The position numbers and the translations under genes are program-made. A DNA stretch of 6,566 bases from JAZLIT01 sp045617525. GTDB lineage: Bacteria > Bacillota > Bacilli > Bacillales_A > Planococcaceae. Location: positions 1 to 6,566 of the forward strand of contig JAZLIT010000066.1 of NCBI GenBank assembly GCA_045617525.1, given 5' to 3'. Position 1 is the stretch's first letter; each line of letters begins with the position of its first letter. The notes beneath the pieces were generated by a model. That model saw only the letters and a program-made list of their open reading frames with translations. It made no database searches and was not told the origin of the DNA. Below are positions 1 to 5,730 of the stretch, piece by piece.

Positions 1-3
1 ATA

Positions 4-27
4 GTTCCCAAAGCGGTGTTTGGGAAC
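4..27. repeat. Perfect 9-bp inverted repeat (hairpin)
   Basis: GTTCCCAAA (4-12) pairs perfectly with TTTGGGAAC (19-27) around a 6-base loop, GCGGTG. No T-run follows on either strand, so it does not look like a standard intrinsic terminator. It could be an operator, the end of a small mobile element, or a hairpin belonging to a gene just outside the window. Confidence 0.55.
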
Positions 28-42
28 ATTAAGTGCTTAATG
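27..42. repeat. Near-perfect 16-bp palindrome
   Basis: CATTAAG (27-33) and CTTAATG (36-42) are exact reverse complements around a 2-base centre, TG. It starts on the last base of the preceding 9-bp hairpin. The compact dyad with a tiny centre looks more like a protein-binding site than an RNA hairpin, but nothing next to it identifies a binding protein. Confidence 0.45.
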
Positions 43-121
43 ATGTAAATCTCATAAATCCGTTGAAACACCTATATATATATTTTAAGATAAATTACCT
101 ATTGCCCTTAAAAAAAATAAG

Positions 122-416
122 TCAATTTATTAAATCATATTTCACTTCTTCAAATTCTTCACGAGCCTGTTTTCGAGTTTTTGTCTTGTCTGTTTCATAG
201 AAAATGATGAGCATCCGAAGAATCGAAGTCATAAGAGAATGGTCTTCATCTGTCACAAAACCCCACTCAGGTGCTTTTACAAGTTGTTTAATAAGCCAAA
301 GATGTGCAACTGTTGACTATCCTTCTGTTATTCCTCTTCTGTTCAATCCAAACGATAGAATCTTCGTCCTCTAAAAGATTAAGAAGAAATAAATTAACTA
401 CTTCATTTTTAATCAG
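122..416 (-). pseudogene. Frameshifted remnant of an unrecognised protein gene
   Basis: Two adjoining minus-strand frames read like protein and look like halves of one gene. The upstream half (about 416 down to 318) reads roughly LKNEVVNLFLLNLLEDEDS, then IVWIEQKRNNRRI, and stops at 288-290. The downstream half (316 down to a TGA at 122-124) reads STVAHLWLIKQLVKAPEWGF, continues VTDEDHSLMTS, and ends ...EEFEEVKYDLIN. A TAG at 317-319 blocks this second frame just upstream. Skipping one base near 311-320 would join the halves into about 95 residues. There is no ATG or ribosome binding site: the upstream frame is open into the xylR 3' end until a stop at 450-452. I do not recognise the family. 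It could also be a chance pair of open frames, but the acidic and aromatic-rich residue make-up looks protein-like. Confidence 0.45.
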
Positions 417-1599
417 AGGCTTCTGTAGCGGCAAGCTCCGAATTATAAACTAAGGTAGGCAATAAAAATTGATTGATTGCGAGAGATGCTGCGCCAATTA
501 AGATGGCGTTATCTTGTAATGTAGAAAATTCTATGGCCACATCCTCATTAAAAAACGCTGTTGATTTTTCATTTACATAGTTTTTAATTTTCTCTTCTAG
601 CTGCTGTTTTAGGAGCGTGATGCGGTTACCGATAATGATTTTGGATGGATTAAATGTATAAATTAGATTCATTAAGCCAACGCCAATATATTGGCTCATT
701 TCAGTGAAAAGATAATCGAGCTTGTTTTGATCTGTTTTCATGTTCAAAATTTTTTCTATAGTTAGGTCTTCTATAGAAAATCGAGACTCAAATTCTTGAA
801 TAAGTGCATATTCTGATGCATAGGCTTCCCAACAACCAACACGCCCACAACGACATTTTTTACCGTCCATTTGAATGATCATATGACCGCTTTCCCCTGA
901 ATAGCCTTGTTCGCCTAAAATTAATTCTCCATTGACGATAATGCCAACCCCAATCCCGTAGCCGATACTGACAAATAATAAATGCTGATGTTGCTGATTA
1001 TACGTATAAGAAAATTCTGCAAAAGCACCGGCATTTGCTTCGTTCGTAACGATTACTGGATAGTTGATATAAGGGGCTAACATCTCAATTAAATCCACAT
1101 TCCGCCATTGTAAGTTGGGTGCGTATAAAATGATCCCATCCGTACTAATAATTCCTGGTACGGCAATACCTAACCCGATGATATGATAGGGGCTTGTTGG
1201 AACATGCTTTTCTAAAAGCTTGATTAGCGACACAATCTTTTCAAAATAATGATGAAGTGTAGTGTCTTGAATAAACTCTTTCTCGTTCCAAATAATATCT
1301 CCATTTAAGTTTGTAATTACACCGCTTAAATAGTTAACGCCAATATCCACACTTAAGGCAAAGCCAGCTTGTTCGTTCATTTTTAATAAACCTGATCTAC
1401 GTCCACCTGTAGACTGCTCTTTACCCGCCTCCATAATTAACTGTTCCTCTAATAATTCATTTACTAAATTTGCTACCGTTGCTTTTTTTAAATATGTATT
1501 TTCAATAATATTATTGCGAGAGAGGTTAGGTTTTAAAAATATTTGTTGAAGGATAATTTCTTTATTTAGTTTTTTGCCTATTTGCTGATTCCAAGACAT
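409..1599 (-). CDS. xylR: Xylose operon repressor XylR (ROK family)
   Basis: Transcriptional repressor expected to bind the xyl operator and release it when xylose is present; it acts in the cytoplasm. The 396-residue protein has the ROK repressor layout and the usual XylR length. An N-terminal winged helix-turn-helix spans about residues 15-60, followed by the STGGRR linker (63-68) typical of XylR. The sugar-kinase-like ROK domain follows: the first phosphate-type loop around VDIGVNY (84-90), NEANAGA (186-192), SIGYGIGVG (211-219), GESGHM with H239, and the zinc motif CRCGRVGCWE (C249, C251, C256). The position that is the catalytic Asp in ROK kinases (NDxNA) is Glu187 here, which suits a regulator without kinase activity. 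The ATG follows GGAGGG (1605-1610 on the minus strand) at good spacing. It is divergent from xylA, the normal Bacillus arrangement. Family identity is firm; xylose as inducer rests on context. Confidence 0.93.
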   Translation of the reverse strand: MSWNQQIGKKLNKEIILQQIFLKPNLSRNNIIENTYLKKATVANLVNELLEEQLIMEAGKEQSTGGRRSGLLKMNEQAGFALSVDIGVNYLSGVITNLNGDIIWNEKEFIQDTTLHHYFEKIVSLIKLLEKHVPTSPYHIIGLGIAVPGIISTDGIILYAPNLQWRNVDLIEMLAPYINYPVIVTNEANAGAFAEFSYTYNQQHQHLLFVSIGYGIGVGIIVNGELILGEQGYSGESGHMIIQMDGKKCRCGRVGCWEAYASEYALIQEFESRFSIEDLTIEKILNMKTDQNKLDYLFTEMSQYIGVGLMNLIYTFNPSKIIIGNRITLLKQQLEEKIKNYVNEKSTAFFNEDVAIEFSTLQDNAILIGAASLAINQFLLPTLVYNSELAATEASD

Positions 1600-1604
1600 C
1601 CTAT

Positions 1605-1610
1605 CCCTCC
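1605..1610 (-). promoter_or_regulatory. Ribosome binding site of xylR
   Basis: GGAGGG on the minus strand, about 5-6 bases before the ATG at 1599, is a near-consensus Shine-Dalgarno sequence and supports the chosen start. Confidence 0.8.
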
Positions 1611-1625
1611 TACGTTATCAGAACC

Positions 1626-1655
1626 ATTATAGAGGTAATTGGTGTATTTTGTATA
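1626..1655 (-). promoter_or_regulatory. Predicted sigma-A promoter of xylR
   Basis: On the minus strand a perfect -10 box TATAAT (1626-1631) lies 18 bases from a -35-like TATACA (1650-1655, four of six consensus bases). Transcription would start near 1619, giving a leader of about 20 bases before the xylR ATG. The -35 box ends 11 bases from the operator candidate at 1667-1693, so XylR bound there could also affect its own gene. Confidence 0.6.
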
Positions 1656-1666
1656 CTATGTAAAAA

Positions 1667-1693
1667 AACTTTATTTATTGGATAGACAAAGTT
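1667..1693. promoter_or_regulatory. Candidate xyl operator (27-bp dyad)
   Basis: An imperfect palindrome centred on base 1680. The outer arms AACTTT (1667-1672) and AAAGTT (1688-1693) match perfectly, and 10 of 13 base pairs match overall, with inner TAT/ATA arms (1676-1678 and 1682-1684). It sits between the two divergent promoters and overlaps the proposed xylA -35 box (1692-1697), where a repressor would block RNA polymerase. Its size fits the known Bacillus xyl operators, which as I recall them have AGTTTGTT/AACAAACT half-sites, but its half-sites differ. Assignment to XylR is inferred from position and symmetry. Confidence 0.55.
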
Positions 1694-1727
1694 GAAATGA
1701 CATGCTATCCTTTTTAGTAATTACATT
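1692..1727 (+). promoter_or_regulatory. Tentative xylA promoter
   Basis: Two overlapping -35-like hexamers, TTGAAA (1692-1697) and ATGACA (1697-1702), lie upstream of weak -10 candidates. TAGTAA (1715-1720) is 17 bases from the first and TACATT (1722-1727) is 19 bases from the second. Neither pairing is near consensus, so only the region is supported, not the exact boxes. The resulting leader would be roughly 90-100 bases and would contain the cre. Confidence 0.35.
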
Positions 1728-1760
1728 ATTATCCAAAAGAGGGGGTATTTCACGATTGAA

Positions 1761-1774
1761 TGTAAGGGCTTTCA
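1761..1774 (+). promoter_or_regulatory. Catabolite-responsive element (cre) for CcpA
   Basis: TGTAAGGGCTTTCA matches the Bacillus cre consensus TGWAANCGNTNWCA at every defined position except one (G instead of C at position 7). It also has the expected pseudo-palindromic TGTAA/TTTCA ends. It lies about 50 bases before the xylA start and downstream of the predicted promoter, where CcpA bound with HPr-Ser-P typically blocks elongation. This predicts glucose repression of the whole operon. Confidence 0.65.
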
Positions 1775-1812
1775 TTTTGTGCCAGTGATTCAAGAATAAT
1801 AAATAAATTAAT

Positions 1813-1818
1813 GAGGAG
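1813..1818 (+). promoter_or_regulatory. Ribosome binding site of xylA
   Basis: GAGGAG lies 8 bases before the ATG at 1827 and supports that start. Confidence 0.75.
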
Positions 1819-1826
1819 AGTATACT

Positions 1827-3146
1827 ATGACTTATTTTTCAAACATCACAAAGATTCAATATGAAGGTCCACAATCGACAAATGGACTGGCCTTTAAATA
1901 TTACAACCCACTAGAAAAAGTGGGAGATAAAACAATGGAAGAAATTTTACGTTTTGGCGTAGCATACTGGCATACATTTACGTATGACGGCACAGATCCG
2001 TTTGGTGCTGGGAACATGCAACGTTCATGGAACAGCTACAGTGGTATGGATTTAGCAAAAGCACGTGTCGAAGCTTCATTCGAATTTTACGAAAAATTAA
2101 ACGTGCCATTTTTCTGCTTCCATGACGTAGACGTGGCTCCAGAGGGTGCAACTTTAGCAGAAACAAATAAAAACTTAGATATCATTGTGGATGAAATCGA
2201 AAAACAGATGAAAACATCGAAAACAAGGCTACTATGGAATACCGCTAATATGTTCTCAAACCCACGCTTCGTACATGGTGCAGCCACTTCACCTAACGCA
2301 GACGTATTTGCATACTCTGCTGCAAAGGTGAAAAAGGGCTTAGAAGTAGCCAAACGGTTAAACGCAGAAAACTATGTGTTCTGGGGTGGTCGAGAGGGGT
2401 ACGAAACATTATTAAACACAAACATGAAGCTAGAGCAAGATAATCTTGCACGCTTCTTCCATATGGCGGTAGATTACGCAAAAGAAATTGGCTATGAAGG
2501 ACAGTTCTTAATCGAGCCAAAACCGAAAGAGCCAACTAAACATCAATATGACTTCGACGTTGCAACAGGTATTGGCTTCTTGCGGACGTACGGCTTAGAG
2601 GACAAATTCAAATTTAACATTGAAGCAAACCATGCGACATTAGCAGGTCACACATTCGAGCACGAGCTACATACCGCTCGTATTAACGGCATGTTAGGTT
2701 CAGTGGATGCGAACCAAGGGGACACATTACTTGGCTGGGATACTGACGAATTCCCAACAGACCTTTATACAAATACGTTAGCAATGTATGAAATCCTGAA
2801 AAACGGTGGACTTGGAAAAGGTGGCTTAAACTTCGATGCGAAAGTACGTCGTGGCTCATTTGAACAAGATGACCTATTCTACGCCCACATCGCTGGGATG
2901 GATTCATTTGCAATCGGCTTAAAGGTTGCGCACCAATTACTGGAAGACCGTGTATTAGAAGACTTCGTTGATAACCGTTATGAAAGCTATCAATCAGGCA
3001 TCGGGCAAAAAATCGTGACAGGTGCAACAAACTTCAAGGAGCTTGAGAAATACGCACTTGGCTTAACAGACCCTCAAAATACATCGGGTCGAACAGAAAA
3101 GTTGAGAATGATCATCAATCAATATTTATTAAATACTTTAAAGTAA
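1827..3146 (+). CDS. xylA: Xylose isomerase XylA (class II)
   Basis: Converts D-xylose to D-xylulose in the cytoplasm, the first committed step of the isomerase pathway; family members form metal-dependent tetramers. The 439 residues fit class II isomerases, which carry a longer N-terminus than the roughly 390-residue class I enzymes. Both family signatures are intact: VFWGGREGYE (184-193) and LIEPKPKEPTKHQYDFD (228-244). Catalytic and metal ligands are all present at a constant offset of -2 from the E. coli enzyme: H99 and D102 in CFHDVDVAPEG, E230, K232, E266 and H269 in IEANHA, D294, D305 and D307 in the stretch GSVDANQGDTLLGWDTDEF, and D337 in NFDAK. Nothing suggests inactivation. It is first in the operon, behind the operator candidate and the cre. 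Its codons favour C-ending forms for Phe, Asn and Asp more than those of xylR, as expected for a highly expressed enzyme. Confidence 0.98.
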   Translation: MTYFSNITKIQYEGPQSTNGLAFKYYNPLEKVGDKTMEEILRFGVAYWHTFTYDGTDPFGAGNMQRSWNSYSGMDLAKARVEASFEFYEKLNVPFFCFHDVDVAPEGATLAETNKNLDIIVDEIEKQMKTSKTRLLWNTANMFSNPRFVHGAATSPNADVFAYSAAKVKKGLEVAKRLNAENYVFWGGREGYETLLNTNMKLEQDNLARFFHMAVDYAKEIGYEGQFLIEPKPKEPTKHQYDFDVATGIGFLRTYGLEDKFKFNIEANHATLAGHTFEHELHTARINGMLGSVDANQGDTLLGWDTDEFPTDLYTNTLAMYEILKNGGLGKGGLNFDAKVRRGSFEQDDLFYAHIAGMDSFAIGLKVAHQLLEDRVLEDFVDNRYESYQSGIGQKIVTGATNFKELEKYALGLTDPQNTSGRTEKLRMIINQYLLNTLK

Positions 3147-3166
3147 TTAAGGACCTTTGTACAAGG

Positions 3167-3200
3167 GCTGTCTTATAAGGGGGTTTCCTTGTAAGGCAGC
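3167..3200 (+). terminator. Terminator-like hairpin between xylA and xylB
   Basis: The arm GCTGTCTTATAAGG (3167-3180) pairs with CCTTGTAAGGCAGC (3187-3200) over 14 positions, of which 12 are Watson-Crick and 2 would be G:U in RNA. The loop is GGGTTT. The tail TATTTTAGTTT is only moderately T-rich, so this may be a leaky terminator, an attenuator, or a stabilising 3' structure on xylA mRNA. An alternative small dyad just upstream, CCTTTGTACAAGG (3154-3166), could compete because ACAAGG there can also pair with CCTTGT in the 3' arm. The xylB start lies 44 bases downstream. Confidence 0.55.
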
Positions 3201-3229
3201 TATTTTAGTTTCGTGTATCTATATTATTT

Positions 3230-3238
3230 GGGGGCGAG
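3230..3238 (+). promoter_or_regulatory. Ribosome binding site of xylB
   Basis: GGGGGCGAG ends 5 bases before the ATG at 3244. It is a purine-rich but imperfect Shine-Dalgarno sequence. It decides the start: an in-frame TTG at 3157 has no such site, and its extension would run through the hairpin. Confidence 0.55.
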
Positions 3239-3243
3239 AAAGT

Positions 3244-4740
3244 ATGCAGTATGTTTTAGGTATTGATTTAGGCACGAGTGCGGTGAAAACTTGTTTAATG
3301 AATGCACAAGGAAGCTTGATAGATGAGTCTTCTTTTGAATATAAGTTATACCATGAAAAGCCTGGGTATTCTGAGCAAAATCCAGCAGATTGGACCTGGG
3401 GTGTAGAGCATACCATCAAAGAAATAGTGGGACGTTTCACAGGGGATGTGTCGCAAATTGTGGGCATTAGCTATTCAGGCCAAATGCACGGACTTGTGAT
3501 GGTAGATGATAAAGGTGATGTACTTCGCCCAGCAATTTTATGGAATGACACAAGAACAACAGATCAATGCCGTGAAATCGTGGAATTAGTGGGTCAGGAA
3601 AAATTGGTAAGCATCACCAAAAACCCAGCATTAGAGGGCTTTACGCTACCGAAGTTACTTTGGGTAAAAACGCATGAGCCTGAAATTTATAATCAACTAA
3701 AACACTTCCTATTGCCGAAAGATTACGTGCGTTACGTAATGACAGGCGCTTTACATTTAGAGCGTTCCGATGCAGCAGGCACACTACTATTAGATGTAGA
3801 AAAAGGTGTATGGAGTGAAGAAGTGGCAACAGCAGTAGGGATCGATTTAGCCATTTGTCCACCATTAATTGATGCAACGACAGAAGTGGGAACGATTTCT
3901 CAAGCATTTGCAGCGCGTTCGGGTTTAAGTGCACAAACCAAAGTGTACGGCGGTGGTGCGGATAATGCATGTGGGGCTGTAGGTTCAGGCATCGTAACAG
4001 AAGGGAAATCGATGGTAAGTATAGGCACATCCGGCGTGTTATTAGCGTATGAAGGTGACGCTAATAAGAATTTCGAAGGGAAGGTTCATTACTTTAATCA
4101 CGCTGTTTCTAATGCTTACTATACAATGGGCGTTACATTATCTGCGGGGCATTCATTAAGCTGGTTTAAAAAAACCTTTGCACCGGATGAATCATTTAAT
4201 GAAATGGTGGATAGAACAATCGCAATAAAGCCAGGCAGTAATGGCTTATTGTATACACCATATTTAGTAGGTGAGAGGACACCCCATGCAGATAGCCATA
4301 TTCGAGCGAGCTTTATTGGAATGGACGCATCGCACACAAAAGCCCATTTTACGAAAGCCGTTATGGAGGGCATTACGTTTTCATTACGTGATACGCTAGA
4401 AATTTTTAGGGCCTCTGGTAAGCAAATTGATGAAATGATTTCAATTGGTGGTGGAGCAAAAAATCCACTATGGCTTCAAATGCAGGCGGATATTTTCAAC
4501 ACCAAAATTTATAAGCTAGTTAGTGAGCAAGGACCTAGTATCGGAGCTTGTATGATTGCCTTAGTAGGGGCGGGACTTGTGGAAAGCTTTGACGAGGCAA
4601 TTACAAAATGTGTGCATGTAGCACAATGCTATACACCGAATGCTGAAAATGTGGCGAAGTATAACGAAGTATATAAAATTTATCAAAATGTATATGCACA
4701 AACAAAATCATTAAACGATGCATTACAAACGATTCGTTAA
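3244..4740 (+). CDS. xylB: Xylulokinase XylB (FGGY family)
   Basis: Phosphorylates D-xylulose with ATP to D-xylulose 5-phosphate, which enters the pentose phosphate pathway. The chosen ATG gives 498 residues, the usual length, beginning MQYVLGIDLGTSAVKT as xylulokinases do. The open frame extends 29 residues further to a TTG at 3157, but that stretch (Cys-rich, GCLIRGFPCKAAILVSCIY) has no homology I recognise and covers the hairpin, so I reject it. Visible motifs: the first phosphate loop GIDLGTSAVK (6-15), SGQMHGL (78-84), WNDTRT (100-105), GGGADNACGA (236-245) with catalytic D240, the second phosphate loop SIGTSGV (259-265), PYLVGERTPHAD (339-350), the FGGY C-terminal region around GITFSLRDTLEIFR (376-389), and the adenosine motif IGGGAKNPLWLQMQADI (401-417). 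The gene is intact and ends one base before the next gene's Shine-Dalgarno sequence. Confidence 0.97.
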   Translation: MQYVLGIDLGTSAVKTCLMNAQGSLIDESSFEYKLYHEKPGYSEQNPADWTWGVEHTIKEIVGRFTGDVSQIVGISYSGQMHGLVMVDDKGDVLRPAILWNDTRTTDQCREIVELVGQEKLVSITKNPALEGFTLPKLLWVKTHEPEIYNQLKHFLLPKDYVRYVMTGALHLERSDAAGTLLLDVEKGVWSEEVATAVGIDLAICPPLIDATTEVGTISQAFAARSGLSAQTKVYGGGADNACGAVGSGIVTEGKSMVSIGTSGVLLAYEGDANKNFEGKVHYFNHAVSNAYYTMGVTLSAGHSLSWFKKTFAPDESFNEMVDRTIAIKPGSNGLLYTPYLVGERTPHADSHIRASFIGMDASHTKAHFTKAVMEGITFSLRDTLEIFRASGKQIDEMISIGGGAKNPLWLQMQADIFNTKIYKLVSEQGPSIGACMIALVGAGLVESFDEAITKCVHVAQCYTPNAENVAKYNEVYKIYQNVYAQTKSLNDALQTIR

Positions 4741-4745
4741 GGAGG
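4741..4745 (+). promoter_or_regulatory. Ribosome binding site of the oxidoreductase gene
   Basis: GGAGG directly abuts the xylB stop codon and lies 7 bases before the ATG at 4753. It is the strongest such site among the operon's downstream genes and suggests efficient translation coupled to xylB. Confidence 0.8.
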
Positions 4746-4752
4746 CAGTAAC

Positions 4753-5727
4753 ATGAGAAAAGTAAAGTGGGGAATTTTAAGTACAGCGAATATTGCAGTC
4801 ACACAATTAGTGCCAGCCGCCCAGCGCGCATTTAATGCAGAAGTAGTGGCAATTGCAAGTCGTGGTCCAAAGGTTCATGAGGTGGCGCAAGCTTTACAAA
4901 TCGAAAAAGCATATGAAAGCTATGAGGAACTGCTAGAGGATGAACAAGTTGAAGTCATTTATATTCCGCTGCCAAATAACTTACATAAAGAATGGGCCAT
5001 GAAGGCGGCTAGAGCTGGAAAGCATGTTCTTTGCGAAAAGCCTGTTGTTTTAGCTACAGAAGATTTAGAAGAAATTTTGCAGCACTTCGAAAAGCACGGC
5101 AAACTATTTATGGAGGCGTTCATGTATCAATTTCATCCACAGCATAGACGTGTGAAGGAAATTGTCGAATCAGGTGAAATCGGTGAAGTGAAGCTTTATA
5201 AATCTAGTCATTCTTTCTTCTTTGAAAATCGGGAAGGGGATATTCGTATGGACAAGGAAAAGGGTGGCGGCGCGCTTTGGGATGTTGGATGCTATTCACT
5301 ACATGCTATGCAATACCATTTAGGTGCTCATGTGAAATCGATGAATTTTCAGGCCATCATAGATCCACAATCAAATGTCGATGTGAGTGCATTCGGCATC
5401 ATTCAACACGAAAATAATGTGACGGCAATTATTGACTGTAGCTTTGATACCGTTGGACGAAATGAATATGAGCTAGTTGGAACAAAAGGTAGAATTAAAG
5501 TGAAACACGCATTTCGTCCAGATACATTTAGTGGAGATGCACAGTTGGTTGTGACTACACCGATGCAAGAAAGAATCGAGTATATTCAAGGGGATATTTA
5601 CAAACTAGAGGTGGAATATTTCTCGAATCTTGTATTAGAAGGCGGAAGTTTAAAAACGCAACATATGTATTCCTACAATACAACGAACCTATTAGTACAA
5701 GCCTATGCGAGCTTAAAGGGAGTATAA
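4753..5727 (+). CDS. Gfo/Idh/MocA-family NAD(P)-dependent oxidoreductase
   Basis: Cytoplasmic sugar or polyol dehydrogenase of 324 residues, a normal family length. The N-terminal Rossmann half starts KWGILSTANIA (5-15), the GILSTA-type nucleotide loop used by the xylose-dehydrogenase and dihydrodiol-dehydrogenase branch in place of classic GxGxxG. It continues with IASR (34-37) and PLPNNLHKEW (72-81). EKP (95-97) carries the catalytic-type K96. The substrate half has MEAFMYQFHPQH (120-131) and GGGALWDVGCYSLHAM (171-186) with D177 and Y181, the position of the conserved Tyr in dimeric dihydrodiol dehydrogenase. No signal peptide or membrane segment is visible. Only 12 bases separate it from xylB and 3 from the epimerase, so it should be co-expressed. 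Possible roles (inference) are oxidation of xylose to xylonolactone, oxidation or reduction of a related pentose or xyloside, or clearing a by-product. The substrate cannot be read from sequence. Confidence 0.88.
   Translation: MRKVKWGILSTANIAVTQLVPAAQRAFNAEVVAIASRGPKVHEVAQALQIEKAYESYEELLEDEQVEVIYIPLPNNLHKEWAMKAARAGKHVLCEKPVVLATEDLEEILQHFEKHGKLFMEAFMYQFHPQHRRVKEIVESGEIGEVKLYKSSHSFFFENREGDIRMDKEKGGGALWDVGCYSLHAMQYHLGAHVKSMNFQAIIDPQSNVDVSAFGIIQHENNVTAIIDCSFDTVGRNEYELVGTKGRIKVKHAFRPDTFSGDAQLVVTTPMQERIEYIQGDIYKLEVEYFSNLVLEGGSLKTQHMYSYNTTNLLVQAYASLKGV
5715..5721 (+). promoter_or_regulatory. Ribosome binding site of the epimerase gene
   Basis: AAGGGAG lies within the last codons of the oxidoreductase gene, 9 bases before the ATG at 5731, implying translational coupling of the two genes. 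Confidence 0.5.
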
Positions 5728-5730
5728 ATA

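Larger units (their letters stand above)
1..121. other. Gene-free stretch at the window start
   Basis: No convincing coding frame is seen on either strand. A short plus-strand frame open from base 1 stops at 46-48 and could only be the tail of something outside the window. The stretch holds two abutting inverted repeats (4-42, listed separately), an alternating TA tract at 73-83 and a run of eight A at 110-117. Read on the minus strand, a weak AT-only 5-bp stem (116-120 with 127-131) runs into the T-run complementary to 110-117. This might be a poor terminator for minus-strand transcripts coming from xylR, but the stem has no G:C pair, so I give it little weight. Confidence 0.5.

Noticed and set aside
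110..131. AT-only stem next to an A8/T8 run as a terminator for minus-strand transcripts.
   Set aside because: Five A:T pairs without any G:C would not form a stable terminator hairpin. It is mentioned only in the description of the gene-free stretch.
1652..1657. TATACT on the plus strand as a -10 box for xylA.
   Set aside because: No usable -35 hexamer at 16-18 bases upstream. It would place the operator candidate and a very long leader downstream.
1647..1665. TTTT/AAAA-flanked imperfect dyad around GTATAC near the xylR -35 box, possible second operator.
   Set aside because: Most of the symmetry comes from T and A runs. It has no arm in common with the better operator candidate.
1680..1710. 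GGATAG (1680-1685) and CTATCC (1705-1710) inverted repeat over the xylA -35 region.
   Set aside because: Only six pairs with no extension on either side across a 19-base gap, so it is easily chance. The dyad at 1667-1693 is longer and better centred.
1978..3030. Several minus-strand open frames of 62-115 codons inside xylA.
   Set aside because: They are antisense shadows of a strongly conserved enzyme gene, with no ribosome binding sites and no recognisable protein features.
3219..4373. Minus-strand open frames of 82-129 codons inside xylB.
   Set aside because: Shadow frames opposite the intact xylulokinase gene, with low-complexity Leu- and His-rich translations.
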